A stretch of 48,141 bases of DNA from DATILL01 sp035476575. GTDB taxonomy: Bacteria > Actinomycetota > Actinomycetes > Mycobacteriales > JACQDL01. Below the pieces are notes generated by a model. It did no database searches and had not been told where the DNA came from. It saw only the letters and a program-made list of their open reading frames with translations. Position 1 is the stretch's first letter; each line of letters opens with the position of its first letter. A program made the position numbers and the translations under genes. Positions 1 through 7,903 of the stretch are shown piece after piece. The stretch spans positions 1 through 48,141 of the forward strand of contig DATILL010000101.1 in assembly GCA_035476575.1 (NCBI GenBank), given 5' to 3'.

Positions 1-502
1 GCATAGAAACATATGGCTGCGGTAGGTGTATGAAACCCCCATCCTCGCTAACAGCAGCCCGACCAACAGGGCATAGAAACTAGAGCACCAACATCACGAG
101 CAGTGTTGTTGTTATCTCGCTAACAGCAGCCCGACCAACAGGGCATAGAAACCCTTAGCCGAGCGGCCTCGGCGTCGGTGAGCCTTTCTCGCTAACAGCA
201 GCCCGACCAACAGGGCATAGAAACCTGGTCCGTGGACCACAGCGGTTCCGGCGTGCTCTCGCTAACAGCAGCCCGACCAACAGGGCATAGAAACGACGTC
301 GCCGAGGCGAATGAACGGGTAGCTGTTCTCGCTAACAGCAGCCCGACCAACAGGGCATAGAAACAACGCGCGTCGATCGGCGGCTTATCGGTCGGACTCG
401 CTAACAGCAGCCCGACCAACAGGGCATAGAAACGTTCTCATCTCCGGCTCTCGCCGTGAGAGCAGGAACTCGCTAACAGCAGCCCGACCAACAGGGCATA
501 GA
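1..502 (+). CRISPR. CRISPR array 1 (cut by window start)
   Basis: A 37-nt repeat beginning CTCGCTAACAGC and ending CATAGAAAC occurs at 44-80, 116-152, 188-224, 258-294, 328-364 and 397-433. The tail of another lies at 1-10, and a last copy at 469-502 has lost its final AAC. Spacers are 32-35 nt. All complete copies carry CAACAGGG. The AUAGAAAC end resembles the 5' handle of type I/III crRNAs, which suggests + strand transcription from a leader outside the window. The degenerate last repeat, six bases before the RT-Cas1 start, fits a leader-distal end. The spacer at 434-468 contains an internal hairpin. Confidence 0.98.
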
Positions 503-508
503 CCGAGC

Positions 509-1561
509 GTGTCCGGCGCGGCCGGGGGCGGGGGCGGATTATTTCCTGATCGCGGCTTGGTCGGTGCACGCGCGGAACCGTCGGCTGTCGTGGTCTACTG
601 GGCAGGCGAAGAGCGGGGGGTGACGCCGGTGGGCGTGTTGTATGGGCGGGCGTTTGGGCAGCAGGCGTTGCTGGATGCCTGGGATGAGGTGCGGGACGCG
701 GCGTTGGCCGATGGCCGGCCGGATTCCGAGGTCGATGCGTTCGAGGCGGATGCGGCGCGCCGGCTTGACGGGCTCGCGACAGCCCTGGCGGCGGGTGAGT
801 GGGTGCCCGAGCCGGTACGGCGGGTCGAGCTACCCAAACCAGAAGGCGGCGTCCGCGTTCTCGGCATACCGACGCTGACCGACCGCGTTGTGGAACGCGC
901 ACTGCTGCACGTTCTCGACCCGGTCGTCGACCCGCTGCTGCTCCCGTGGAGTTTTGCCTATCGCCGTGGGCTCGGCGCCAAGGACGCCCTCGCCGCGTTG
1001 GCCGAAGCCCGCGACGAGGGCATGACCTGGGTGGCGCGGGCCGATATCCGCGACTGTTTCGCGACCATTCCGCAGTGGGAGATAATGCGCCGGCTACGCA
1101 CGGTCGTCGATGACCAGCGAGTCGTCCATCTCGTCGGCATGTTGATCGACCGGCCGGTCCGCGGCGCCCGCACAGATCCCGGCGCCCGCGGCCTCGGTCT
1201 GCACCAGGGCAGCGTGCTGTCACCGCTGCTGAGCAACCTCTACCTCGACACGTTCGACCGCGGCATGCTGCAAGCCGGATGGCGGGCCATCCGCTATTCC
1301 GACGATCTCGCCGTCGCGACCGCGAGCCGCGCCGACGCCGAACGCGCCCTCATCAGCGTCTTCACCGAACTGGAGGCGATACGGCTGGAGATCAACACCG
1401 GAAAGTCGCACGTGGTGTCCTTCGACGAGGCCTCCGATTTCTCGGCGAACTCACCACGGCGACCACAATCGCCCGCGGCGAAATGCTCTCCGACCCGCTG
1501 GAAACCGTCGTCTACGTCGACCGACAGGGGGCTATGGTCCGGACCCGCGGCGACCGACTGA
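509..1561 (+). CDS. CRISPR-associated reverse transcriptase (N-terminal part of a frameshifted RT-Cas1)
   Basis: This is a group II intron-like reverse transcriptase domain that normally forms one polypeptide with Cas1 and lets the adaptation complex copy RNA into spacers. Visible blocks are IPKP-like LPKPEGGVRVLGIPTLTDR (residues 109-126), ADIRDCFATI (178-187, first catalytic Asp), GLHQGSVLSPLLSNLYL (230-246) and YSDD (263-266), with the palm intact. After SFDE (about 307) the frame leaves homology and ends in unrelated residues. Inserting one base near 1430 would restore FDEG-LRFLGEL and join it to Cas1. The GTG start is six bases after the truncated repeat and has no good Shine-Dalgarno. 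Family homology begins only near residue 44, so the true start may be internal. No N-terminal Cas6 domain is present. Confidence 0.9.
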   Translation: MSGAAGGGGGLFPDRGLVGARAEPSAVVVYWAGEERGVTPVGVLYGRAFGQQALLDAWDEVRDAALADGRPDSEVDAFEADAARRLDGLATALAAGEWVPEPVRRVELPKPEGGVRVLGIPTLTDRVVERALLHVLDPVVDPLLLPWSFAYRRGLGAKDALAALAEARDEGMTWVARADIRDCFATIPQWEIMRRLRTVVDDQRVVHLVGMLIDRPVRGARTDPGARGLGLHQGSVLSPLLSNLYLDTFDRGMLQAGWRAIRYSDDLAVATASRADAERALISVFTELEAIRLEINTGKSHVVSFDEASDFSANSPRRPQSPAAKCSPTRWKPSSTSTDRGLWSGPAATD

Positions 1562-2499
1562 TCGTCACCGACGGCGAGGAGTCACTACTGCGACTCAATT
1601 TACGGCGGGTCCGCCAGGTCGTCTGCTACGGCCGGATCGGGCTGACCACGCCATTCCTGCACAAGGCGGTCGAGCGCGGCATCGAGGTCGTGCTGCTCAC
1701 CGAGCACGGCAGTCTCGGCGGGCGGCTGACCATGCCGACGGCGACCGATCCGCAGGCCCGGCGGGCACAGTACCGCGCGGCGGACGACGATGCCGAGTGC
1801 CGCCGGCTAGCCGCTGGGTTCGTGGACGGCAAGGTGGGTAACCTGCGGGTTGCGCTGTTGCGCCTCGCCCGGCGGGATGACGCCGCCGAGGCCACCGACG
1901 CCGCCGAGTTGGTGGCGACGATGGCCGCGACCCTGCCGGCGGCCGCCTCACTGGCGGAAATCCTCGGCGTGGAGGGCGCCGCGTCGCGCGAGTATTTCCA
2001 GGCGCTGCGCCAGATGCTCGACCCCGAATGGCGGTTCAACGGCCGGCAGCGCAGGCCGCCGCCAGACCCGGTGAACGCCATGCTCTCCTACGGCTACACC
2101 CTGCTCACGCACGAGGCCATCGCGGCGCTGGAAACGGCTGGCCTGGATCCGATGGTCGGCTTCTTGCACCGCCACCGATGGGGACGACCTGCGCTCGCAC
2201 TCGACCTCATGGAGGAGTTCCGCCCCATTACGGTCGACGTGGCAATATGGCGGTGCATCAGCACAGGGCAGATAAGGCCGGAGCAGTTCGACCACGACCC
2301 GAGCCTCGGCTGCCGCATGAGCGCCGACGCCAGACACACGTTCCTCGCGGCCTACGAGCGACGAATGCTCACCGTCACCACGCACCAGCCGAGCGGCCGT
2401 CGAGTATCTTACCGCGTCGCCCTCGGCCTCCAAGCCAAACTGCTCGCCCGCACCCTGCTCGACCCGGACGAGCCCTATGTGCCGCTGCGCTGGAAGTGA
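1483..2499 (+). CDS. cas1: CRISPR-associated integrase Cas1 (C-terminal part of the RT-Cas1 fusion)
   Basis: Cas1 integrates prespacers at the leader end of the array as a complex with Cas2. The sequence shows the N-terminal beta domain (DPLETVVYVDRQG), then the helical catalytic domain with SREYFQAL (Glu ligand), VGFLHRHRWGRPALAL (His ligand) and DLMEEFRP (acidic ligand), so the active site looks complete. The open frame extends upstream to 1430, where it encodes the RT-Cas1 linker (FLGELTTATT). Before that point it is only the shadow of the RT frame. If the break at 1430 is real, ATG 1483 could give a free Cas1 of 338 residues, a normal stand-alone length. cas2 follows after 6 bases. Confidence 0.93.
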   Translation: MLSDPLETVVYVDRQGAMVRTRGDRLIVTDGEESLLRLNLRRVRQVVCYGRIGLTTPFLHKAVERGIEVVLLTEHGSLGGRLTMPTATDPQARRAQYRAADDDAECRRLAAGFVDGKVGNLRVALLRLARRDDAAEATDAAELVATMAATLPAAASLAEILGVEGAASREYFQALRQMLDPEWRFNGRQRRPPPDPVNAMLSYGYTLLTHEAIAALETAGLDPMVGFLHRHRWGRPALALDLMEEFRPITVDVAIWRCISTGQIRPEQFDHDPSLGCRMSADARHTFLAAYERRMLTVTTHQPSGRRVSYRVALGLQAKLLARTLLDPDEPYVPLRWK

Positions 2500-2505
2500 C
2501 CCGCG

Positions 2506-2787
2506 GTGATTCTCCTCGTGTGCTACGACATCACCGATGACGGCCGTCGCGAGGATGTCGCGGCGCTGCTGTCGGGTTACGGGCCGCGTGTGCAGTTGTC
2601 GGTGTTCGAGTGCGAGGTACGGTCGACCGAGGAGCTACGCGAGCTGCGCGCCGAGATCCGGACGCGGATCGACGTGCTGGAAGACCAGGTGCGGCTGTAC
2701 CCGACGACGACGCAGACGTTCGCCGAGCGGTACATCATCGGCGCCCGCGTCGTCGAGGAACGCTCCGACTACTGGATCATCCGATGA
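2506..2787 (+). CDS. cas2: CRISPR-associated endoribonuclease-like Cas2
   Basis: Cas2 is the structural dimer that holds the Cas1 subunits and sets spacer length. The 93-residue product starts MILLVCYDITDD, the ferredoxin-fold first strand with the conserved Asp. It continues through GYGPRVQLSVFECEV, the second strand and dimer edge, to a C-terminal strand ending YWIIR. Size and motifs match the family. The GTG start lies 6 bases after the cas1 stop, so the two are surely co-transcribed. Downstream lie the leader-like segment and array 2. Confidence 0.96.
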   Translation: MILLVCYDITDDGRREDVAALLSGYGPRVQLSVFECEVRSTEELRELRAEIRTRIDVLEDQVRLYPTTTQTFAERYIIGARVVEERSDYWIIR

Positions 2788-2985
2788 GCCCCGCCCCCAC
2801 CTGTACAGCACGACCGCCGAGGACGCCGTGGCGGCAAGGTGCTCGCAGACACCGTTTCCGCAGCTCAACGGCCATGTCGCAGCCCTACGGCGGCCCGTCG
2901 ACGATCTTCCGAAGATCACCATTGGCGAGGTCCTCGCAACCGGGTACTATCACCGCAGGTCAGACCATCCGCGACACGCCGTACC
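2788..2985 (+). promoter_or_regulatory. Putative leader of CRISPR array 2
   Basis: About 200 noncoding bases separate cas2 from array 2, where a leader should lie if the array is read on the + strand. The segment contains a perfect 7+1+7 inverted repeat, GATCTTCCGAAGATC (about 2903-2917). Positions 2821-2945 align with 5559-5687 elsewhere in the window. The leader role is inferred from position and from this duplication. Confidence 0.5.
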
Positions 2986-3377
2986 CTCGCTACAGCAGCC
3001 CGACCAACAGGGCATAGAAACGAGGTCGAAGCCATGCTGCGTTGCGGTTACCTCCTCGCTAACAGCAGCCCGACCAAGAGGGCATAGAAACGTCGCTGCC
3101 CACAACCTTGGAGCCATCATGGCTCTCGCTAACAGCAGCCCGACCAAGAGGGCATAGAAACACCCGACCCGTCCGGTCGAGAGACATGTGCTCCCGCTCG
3201 CTAACAGCAGCCCGACCAAGAGGGCATAGAAACGGCTCTCGCCGGCTGATCACGAGTTCGCCGTTCTCCCTCGCTAACAGCAGCCCGACCAAGAGGGCAT
3301 AGAAACGTTAGTTAATCACTACGAACCTTATCCTCCCCATCCTCGCTAACCGCAGCCCGACCAACAGGGGCAAAAAC
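2986..3377 (+). CRISPR. CRISPR array 2
   Basis: Six repeats with five spacers of 33-36 nt. The first copy (2986-3021) lacks one A in GCTAAC and carries CAACAGGG. The four internal copies (3055-3091, 3125-3161, 3197-3233, 3270-3306) carry CAAGAGGG. The last (3342-3377) is degenerate, with AACCGC, GGGGC and CAAAAAC changes, and again carries CAACAGGG. The family is the same as array 1, with one internal base changed. The degenerate right end suggests a leader on the left. Confidence 0.97.
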
Positions 3378-3685
3378 TCGACGTAGATGGCGCCCGGCGT
3401 GTCGGAAAGCCATCTGATATCCTGCGCCCGTGCCAGCGACAGGTGGAGCTGGCGAGTGATGCGGTCGTGGCCTTGGGCCGGACGTGGATCGGGTCGCGGC
3501 GACACCCGGCCGCTCAACCCGCCAGCGCAAGGACAAGCAGGACAACCAGCCAGCCAGCGCGGCACAGACAGCACAACGGGCGGCTCCCCACTTCGAGAGC
3601 CCGTCGCCGTTCCGCATCAGTCGAGCGAGGTCGCGAGCCCCAGCCGCCGTCCCCGCTCGGCGGCGTCAGGCAGGTGCCGGGCCGG
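3378..3685. other. Intergenic stretch after CRISPR array 2
   Basis: No gene can be supported. A minus-strand frame at about 3340-3480 gives a plausible short peptide (TRQLHLSLARAQDIRWL), which may be a remnant, but nothing identifies it. Confidence 0.4.
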
Positions 3686-5401
3686 TCAGCCCGGCCGGGC
3701 GGCGCCCGCCTGGCTGGGCTGGGCCGACCGGTGCGCCCGCCGAGTACGGGGTCGCCGCAGGGTGAACTGGTCCAGCGGTGTGTACGTCGGCGAGCCGGCG
3801 GCGGCGCCGTAGTGGGTGACCGTCATGGTTGTGGCGTCACCGGCCGCATACGGGTCGACGTCGAAGGCGGCAAACCCGTACGGGTTGGTCAGGTCCCGGT
3901 ACGCCGACCACGGCGCCGGCTCGGTCGTCGTCAGCGCCCCGTGCTGGCTGGTCGGGCTGCCCGGTCCGACGCCGTAGATGACGACGCCGTCGTGCGGGCT
4001 GTCGAACCGGTCGGGGCTGGTGAAACCCGGATGCCCGCCCCCACCGATGATCATGTGGACGGCGCCCTGGGTGGTGTCGATGACCGTGGGGTTGTCGTCA
4101 CGCGGCGCCGGCGTCAGCAGCGCGCTGCCGGGCAGGGTCCCCCGCACCGGGAAGGTCCGCTCGAAATGGTGCTCGTGCCCGGCGAGCACCAGGTCGACGC
4201 CGTACCGGTCGAACAGCGGCAGGAACTGCTCGCGAACGCCCAGGTCAGCGCCGTTGAAATGGGCCGAGGACATGGCGACCTGGTGCATGCAGACCACGAT
4301 CCAGTCGATGTCGTCGGCGGCGCGGGCGTCAGCCAGCGTCGCCTCCAGCCAGGCCCGCTGCGCGCCGCCGCTGTAGCCGCGCACGTACGGGTCCAGGCCG
4401 CGGGCCGCATAACCCGGCACATGGTCCCGCCGGAAGGCGCTGAACCCGCCGTCCTGCACGCACACGTCGTCGTTGTTGATCGAGACGACCCGGACCGAGC
4501 CGACGGTGAAGGCGTACCAGTTCCCGACGAACGCCGGCTCGCCCGAGCCATTGTTGGGCAGGGCGAACCGGGTCTGGTAGCCCAGCATGCCCTGCGGCCC
4601 GTTGCCCACCTCGTTCTCGTGGTTTCCGGCGCACGGCATCCACGGCCGGGCGCGCGCCGAGCGCATGTTGTTGGCGAAGAAGCGCTGCCAGGTCGCCACC
4701 GGGTCGTCGCTGACGTTGGCGTAGCACAGGTCGCCGTTGACCAGATGGAACAGCGGGTCGAGCGCCTCGACCGCATCGACGATGAACCCGGCGTTCGGTG
4801 AGGACGGCCCCAGGCCCTGCCCGACCGGCGCCGGGACCGCCTGGTCGCCAAAGCTGGTGAACCGGAACCGCCCACGCCCCGCCGGCCCGGTCCGGAACCG
4901 CCCGCCCAGCGGCGCCGCGCCCCGGTGATGCACCTGATAGATGTAGTCGGCGGCGGGGCGTAGCCGGTCGAGCGTCGCGTGGTAGGTCCAGACGGTCTGG
5001 CCGGTCAGCGCCTCGACGTAGACCCGTTCCTCCGCGTCGACCTCGGTGCCGAAGCCCTCGCCGTGGCGGCCCAGCCGCAGCCGCGGGCGCACGACGCGCT
5101 CCTGGGTCGCCCACGATACGGCGACCTCGCGGGCCGCGTCCGCGCCGAACTGCACGTGAAGCTGCTCCGGCGGCGGCGCCCCGGCGATCGCCGGCTGCCG
5201 CAGCAGCCCAGGCCCCTCGGCCGCCGCCTGCGACGCCAGCACCGGCACCCCGACGACCGCCACACCCGTCGCGCCCAGGAACACCCGTCGGGTGACAACG
5301 CGGCTCGGCCCCGCCTGGCCCGGCCCCGCCTGGCCCGACTCAGCCTGGCCCGACTCAGCCGCTCCCGGCCCGTCCTTCGGCTCCTTCGGCTCGCCAGCCA
5401 T
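3686..5401 (-). CDS. Tat-exported purple acid phosphatase-like metallophosphoesterase
   Basis: Predicted secreted phosphoesterase that hydrolyses phosphate monoesters with a dinuclear metal centre. A low-complexity Gly/Ser/Gln/Glu leader precedes a Tat-like signal (TRRVFLGATG, then a hydrophobic stretch ending ASQAAAEG). An N-terminal fibronectin-like domain (LHVQFGADAAREVAVSW) is followed by the catalytic domain with all five family blocks: FGDQ, NGDLCY, AGNHENE, VVCMHQVAMSS and AGHEHHFERT. Both metal sites should therefore be filled. I chose ATG 5401 because AAAGGGGGGCCGG lies just before it. A start at 5449 is possible but has no such site. About 571 residues, as in bacterial relatives. 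It stands alone, with CRISPR sequence downstream. Confidence 0.92.
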   Translation of the reverse strand: MAGEPKEPKDGPGAAESGQAESGQAGPGQAGPSRVVTRRVFLGATGVAVVGVPVLASQAAAEGPGLLRQPAIAGAPPPEQLHVQFGADAAREVAVSWATQERVVRPRLRLGRHGEGFGTEVDAEERVYVEALTGQTVWTYHATLDRLRPAADYIYQVHHRGAAPLGGRFRTGPAGRGRFRFTSFGDQAVPAPVGQGLGPSSPNAGFIVDAVEALDPLFHLVNGDLCYANVSDDPVATWQRFFANNMRSARARPWMPCAGNHENEVGNGPQGMLGYQTRFALPNNGSGEPAFVGNWYAFTVGSVRVVSINNDDVCVQDGGFSAFRRDHVPGYAARGLDPYVRGYSGGAQRAWLEATLADARAADDIDWIVVCMHQVAMSSAHFNGADLGVREQFLPLFDRYGVDLVLAGHEHHFERTFPVRGTLPGSALLTPAPRDDNPTVIDTTQGAVHMIIGGGGHPGFTSPDRFDSPHDGVVIYGVGPGSPTSQHGALTTTEPAPWSAYRDLTNPYGFAAFDVDPYAAGDATTMTVTHYGAAAGSPTYTPLDQFTLRRPRTRRAHRSAQPSQAGAARPG

Positions 5402-5558
5402 CCGGCCCCCCTTTATGTCGCCGTTTGCGGTAGCTCCGTCGCCGAGCATGGCAGCCCAACCTCACCGGTGTGCCGGAACACGAGGGAAATACGCAGCAAC
5501 ACGCGGGGAAACGGCCGGCTGGGTCATGGCGGCCTGCCTTCGTACGGCGCTCCCGCCG

Positions 5559-5687
5559 GGCCGCCGCGGCGAGGTGCTCGTAGGAGCCGTTTTCGCGGGG
5601 TCAGCGGGCATTGTTCGCCGTACGGCGGCATTCGCTGTACGGCGGCCGCGACGATCTTCCGAAGATTTGCTGTTGGCGAGGCTAACC
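5559..5687 (+). repeat. Diverged second copy of the CRISPR leader-like sequence
   Basis: Aligns with 2821-2945 upstream of array 2. Shared blocks in order are AGGTGCTCG, CCGTTT, TACGGCGGC, CGACGATCTTCCGAAGAT, TTGGCGAGG and AACCGG. This copy has an extra TACGGCGGC. No repeat array follows, although GCTAACCGGCGCCTGGGCCA at 5681-5700 faintly recalls the CRISPR repeat start. The surrounding interval 5402-5896 has no supportable gene. Confidence 0.6.
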
Positions 5688-5896
5688 GGCGCCTGGGCCA
5701 ACGGTCTGAGCTGCGAGCTTGGCTGGGACAAGATCGCTGGCGGGGTCGTCCTGGTGGCTCTCTGCCTGACTCCTCGGCCACAGGTCGTGCCCTACACTCG
5801 GATCTGGTGTCCGGTCGCGGTGGGTCGGCACATCGGAAGTGTCGTACCCCTATGGCGTACTGGCGACGTCAGCGTCGTGCGACTGGAGGAGGAGCG

Positions 5897-6088
5897 ATGA
5901 CGCATGTACACGTGCGTGAGGTCACCAGGGAGGAGCTGCTGCGACGGCGCGAGGCTATCCTTGCGCGGCTGGGCGTTGAGTATGACGAGCTAGCTCGCCG
6001 GGCCGAGTCGTACTCGCTTGCTGGCGACGAGTGGTCAGCGTGGGACAGGCTTCAGGAGATCGAGTTTCTGCTGGGCGATGAAGGCTGA
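5897..6088 (+). CDS. Small conserved-type hypothetical protein, first gene of an overlapping pair
   Basis: A 63-residue, charged, probably all-helical cytosolic protein (VREVTREELLRRREAILA near the start, ending WDRLQEIEFLLGDEG). ATG 5897 follows GGAGGAGCG, a strong ribosome binding site, so the start is secure. The stop overlaps the next start by 11 bases, indicating translational coupling. The size ratio and overlap resemble antitoxin-toxin or regulator-effector pairs, but no family motif supports a function. Codon use matches the surrounding genes. Confidence 0.75.
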   Translation: MTHVHVREVTREELLRRREAILARLGVEYDELARRAESYSLAGDEWSAWDRLQEIEFLLGDEG

Positions 6089-6770
6089 TCTGGAGGGGCC
6101 AGGCACGCTCGCGGAACAGACGAGCCAGTTGAGCGAGGAGATGGCCGACCTGCTCAGGTCAGTCTTCCCAGATGCCCCGGACTTCGAGGTCGAGCTGGTA
6201 GGGTCTCGATCGGTGGTCAGGCCGGTTGGCGACAGTGTTCCTCTTTCCGTGGGCCGCAAGCGCTTAGCAGCCCTGGAGATCAGCATGAGCTGCTGCCTGG
6301 ACTCCGTCCAGCGCTACCTCGCGGTGGAGAAGTCGCATTTCAAGCTGTACGCCGATATCGACCGAACGCCCATCCTTCGCTTCGACTACGTCAGGGAGAT
6401 GCGGACGAAGCCGCACGCTCATATTCAGGTTCACGGACATCGCGGTGCACTGTCTCACCTGCTGTCGCAGTCCGGCCATGCCACACCGCATGACATGTCG
6501 TCGCTGCACCTTCCCGTTGGCGGGAGCCGATTTCGGCCTTGTTTGGAGGACATCATCCAGTTCCTGATCACGGAGTGCGGGGTCGACTACAAGCCAGGTT
6601 GGCGGCAGCGAGTCGAAGAGGGACGAGACCGCTGGCGCCGTCGCCAGATCGCGGCCGCCACCCGAGCCGTGCCCAGCGAGGCCGCGCGAGTTCTGACCGA
6701 GCTCGGATACCGAGTCGAGCTGCCCCGGACTGCTGCCGGGGACTCGTCGCCGGCTCTTCGGAACTGGTAA
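6078..6770 (+). CDS. Hypothetical protein coupled to the upstream small gene
   Basis: A 230-residue soluble protein with no signal peptide or membrane segment. ATG 6078 lies inside the 3' end of the preceding gene. Visible features are a central His-rich stretch (KPHAHIQVHGHRGALSHLL), a conserved-looking LPVGGSRFRPCLEDIIQFL segment, and a basic helical tail (WRQRVEEGRDRWRRRQI). I do not recognise the family. The paired histidines could bind metal or be catalytic, which is inference only. Local GC is slightly lower than in neighbouring genes. Confidence 0.75.
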   Translation: MKADLEGPGTLAEQTSQLSEEMADLLRSVFPDAPDFEVELVGSRSVVRPVGDSVPLSVGRKRLAALEISMSCCLDSVQRYLAVEKSHFKLYADIDRTPILRFDYVREMRTKPHAHIQVHGHRGALSHLLSQSGHATPHDMSSLHLPVGGSRFRPCLEDIIQFLITECGVDYKPGWRQRVEEGRDRWRRRQIAAATRAVPSEAARVLTELGYRVELPRTAAGDSSPALRNW

Positions 6771-6952
6771 ACGCCTCGCCCGGAACTCAGTGTCGGACTG
6801 GAATATGCACCTGAGGCTCAGACGCCTCATCGAGGCACGGGCGGAGGGTCGGGTCGGTGGATCAGGTCGGTCCGAGGGTCGTTTCAGCAGCGCCGGTTCT
6901 GGGCTGGTAATTCAACTCCGTATTCTCCGTTGAGGTTGGGACGGCGAGATGG

Positions 6953-7450
6953 TCAGCCGTTGACCGGGGGTTTCGCGGCGCTGGCCCGGCGAGCCCAGAA
7001 CGGCGTGCGGTAACGGCGCTCGGCCGCGTAGTAGGCGGCGCGCTCGGTCAGGTAGGCCGTGCACTCCTCGTCACGCGCCGCCTCGTACTCCGCGAGCAAC
7101 GTGGCGACGTCGCCCGGGCGATCGAGCAGGTCCTCGGCAAGACGCGCCGCAGCTTCGGCGGTGCGCAGCGCCCGCGGCACACCGCTGCCGGACACCGGGT
7201 CGACGGCGAGCGCGGCGTCGCCGGCCGCGACCAGGGCCGCCGGTCGCCGTCCCGCAGCAGCCGGTGGCTCGCGGCCGGGTGCACCCGCGGCGCCGACGTG
7301 GCCAGCGCGCCACCGATGCGGGCGGCGTTCACCGGGGCGGCCCGCAGCCGGTCGTGCCACCGCGCCGTCCCAGCTAGGCCATCGCGCCGGCACAGGTCGG
7401 CGTCGGTCATCAGCATGGCCGATCCCGTACCGCATCGTGGGCTCCGCCCG
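6953..7450 (-). pseudogene. LodB-like FAD-dependent oxidoreductase, C-terminal remnant
   Basis: LodB-type flavoproteins are needed to build the quinone cofactor of LodA-type amine oxidases and resemble flavin-dependent halogenases. Here TDADLCRRDGLAG at about 7400 is read in one frame. GDAALAVDPVSGSGVPRAL, the family's FAD-contact motif, is read in another from about 7240 down to the stop at 6953. The N-terminal FAD domain is missing, and the sequence joins directly to LodA-like coding sequence at about 7450. A deletion plus at least one frameshift make this a pseudogene. Confidence 0.65.
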
Positions 7451-7903
7451 TGCCCGCCAAGCACGAGCAGGTGGTTGGCGTCGTCGCTGCGGATCTCGCC
7501 CAGCGGCACGGTCACCGGCGGCTCGCCGGAGAGGTGGATGACGCCGGTGTCGAAAGCTGGCGCTGGTCGGGGCCGGTCAGCGTGCGTGAGCCGGGTCGAT
7601 GGTGAGGTCACCGGTGGGCTCGGTGTTGCCGCGGCCGGGAAAGGCCGCCTTGCTGTTGACCAGGTGGACGGCCCACGAGATCTCGGCCTCGGCGTCGGTG
7701 AGCTCCTCGAGGCTGCCGTCGTCGTGGTGCGCGTAGATGCGGAAGCGGGCCGCCTGTCGCTTGACCCGGCACTGGGCGTCCTTGAACCCGCCCAGCGGGT
7801 CGGGCCTCTCCCCGATCCGTTCCGGCCCGATGAAGAGCTCGTCCGGACTGTTGCCGACCCGGGCGACGCCGATCGCCGGGTGAATTTTGTACGTCGTTGC
7901 CAC
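7450..7903 (-). pseudogene. LodA/GoxA-like CTQ-dependent oxidase, N-terminal remnant
   Basis: LodA-type enzymes oxidise lysine or glycine with a cysteine tryptophylquinone. The fragment starts at GTG 7903 after GGAGG. It carries the family N-terminus IHPAIGVARVGNSPDE, FIGPE, FKDAQCRVKRQAARFRIYA and the LTDAEAEISWAVHLVN segment. The frame breaks near 7590, resumes as FDTGVIHLSGEPPVTVPLGEI and ends at LVLGGHGRS. Only about 150 of the usual 600-700 residues remain, without the cofactor-bearing part. It abuts LodB remnants, so an internal deletion fused the two genes. Confidence 0.8.

Noticed and set aside
192..419. Minus-strand open frames with repeated GLLLA motifs across array 1 (and similar ones across array 2)
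   Set aside because: The repetition comes from reading the CRISPR repeat as protein, so no gene is implied.
438..1223. A 261-residue minus-strand frame over the array end and RT gene
   Set aside because: Arg/Pro-rich shadow of the RT coding sequence, with part of it inside CRISPR repeats.
2788..3157. Open frames between cas2 and array 2 suggesting another cas gene
   Set aside because: Compositionally odd, they continue into the repeats and contain no Cas motif.
3443..4801. A 452-residue + frame opposite the phosphatase
   Set aside because: It mirrors the well-supported phosphatase on the other strand and has no motifs.
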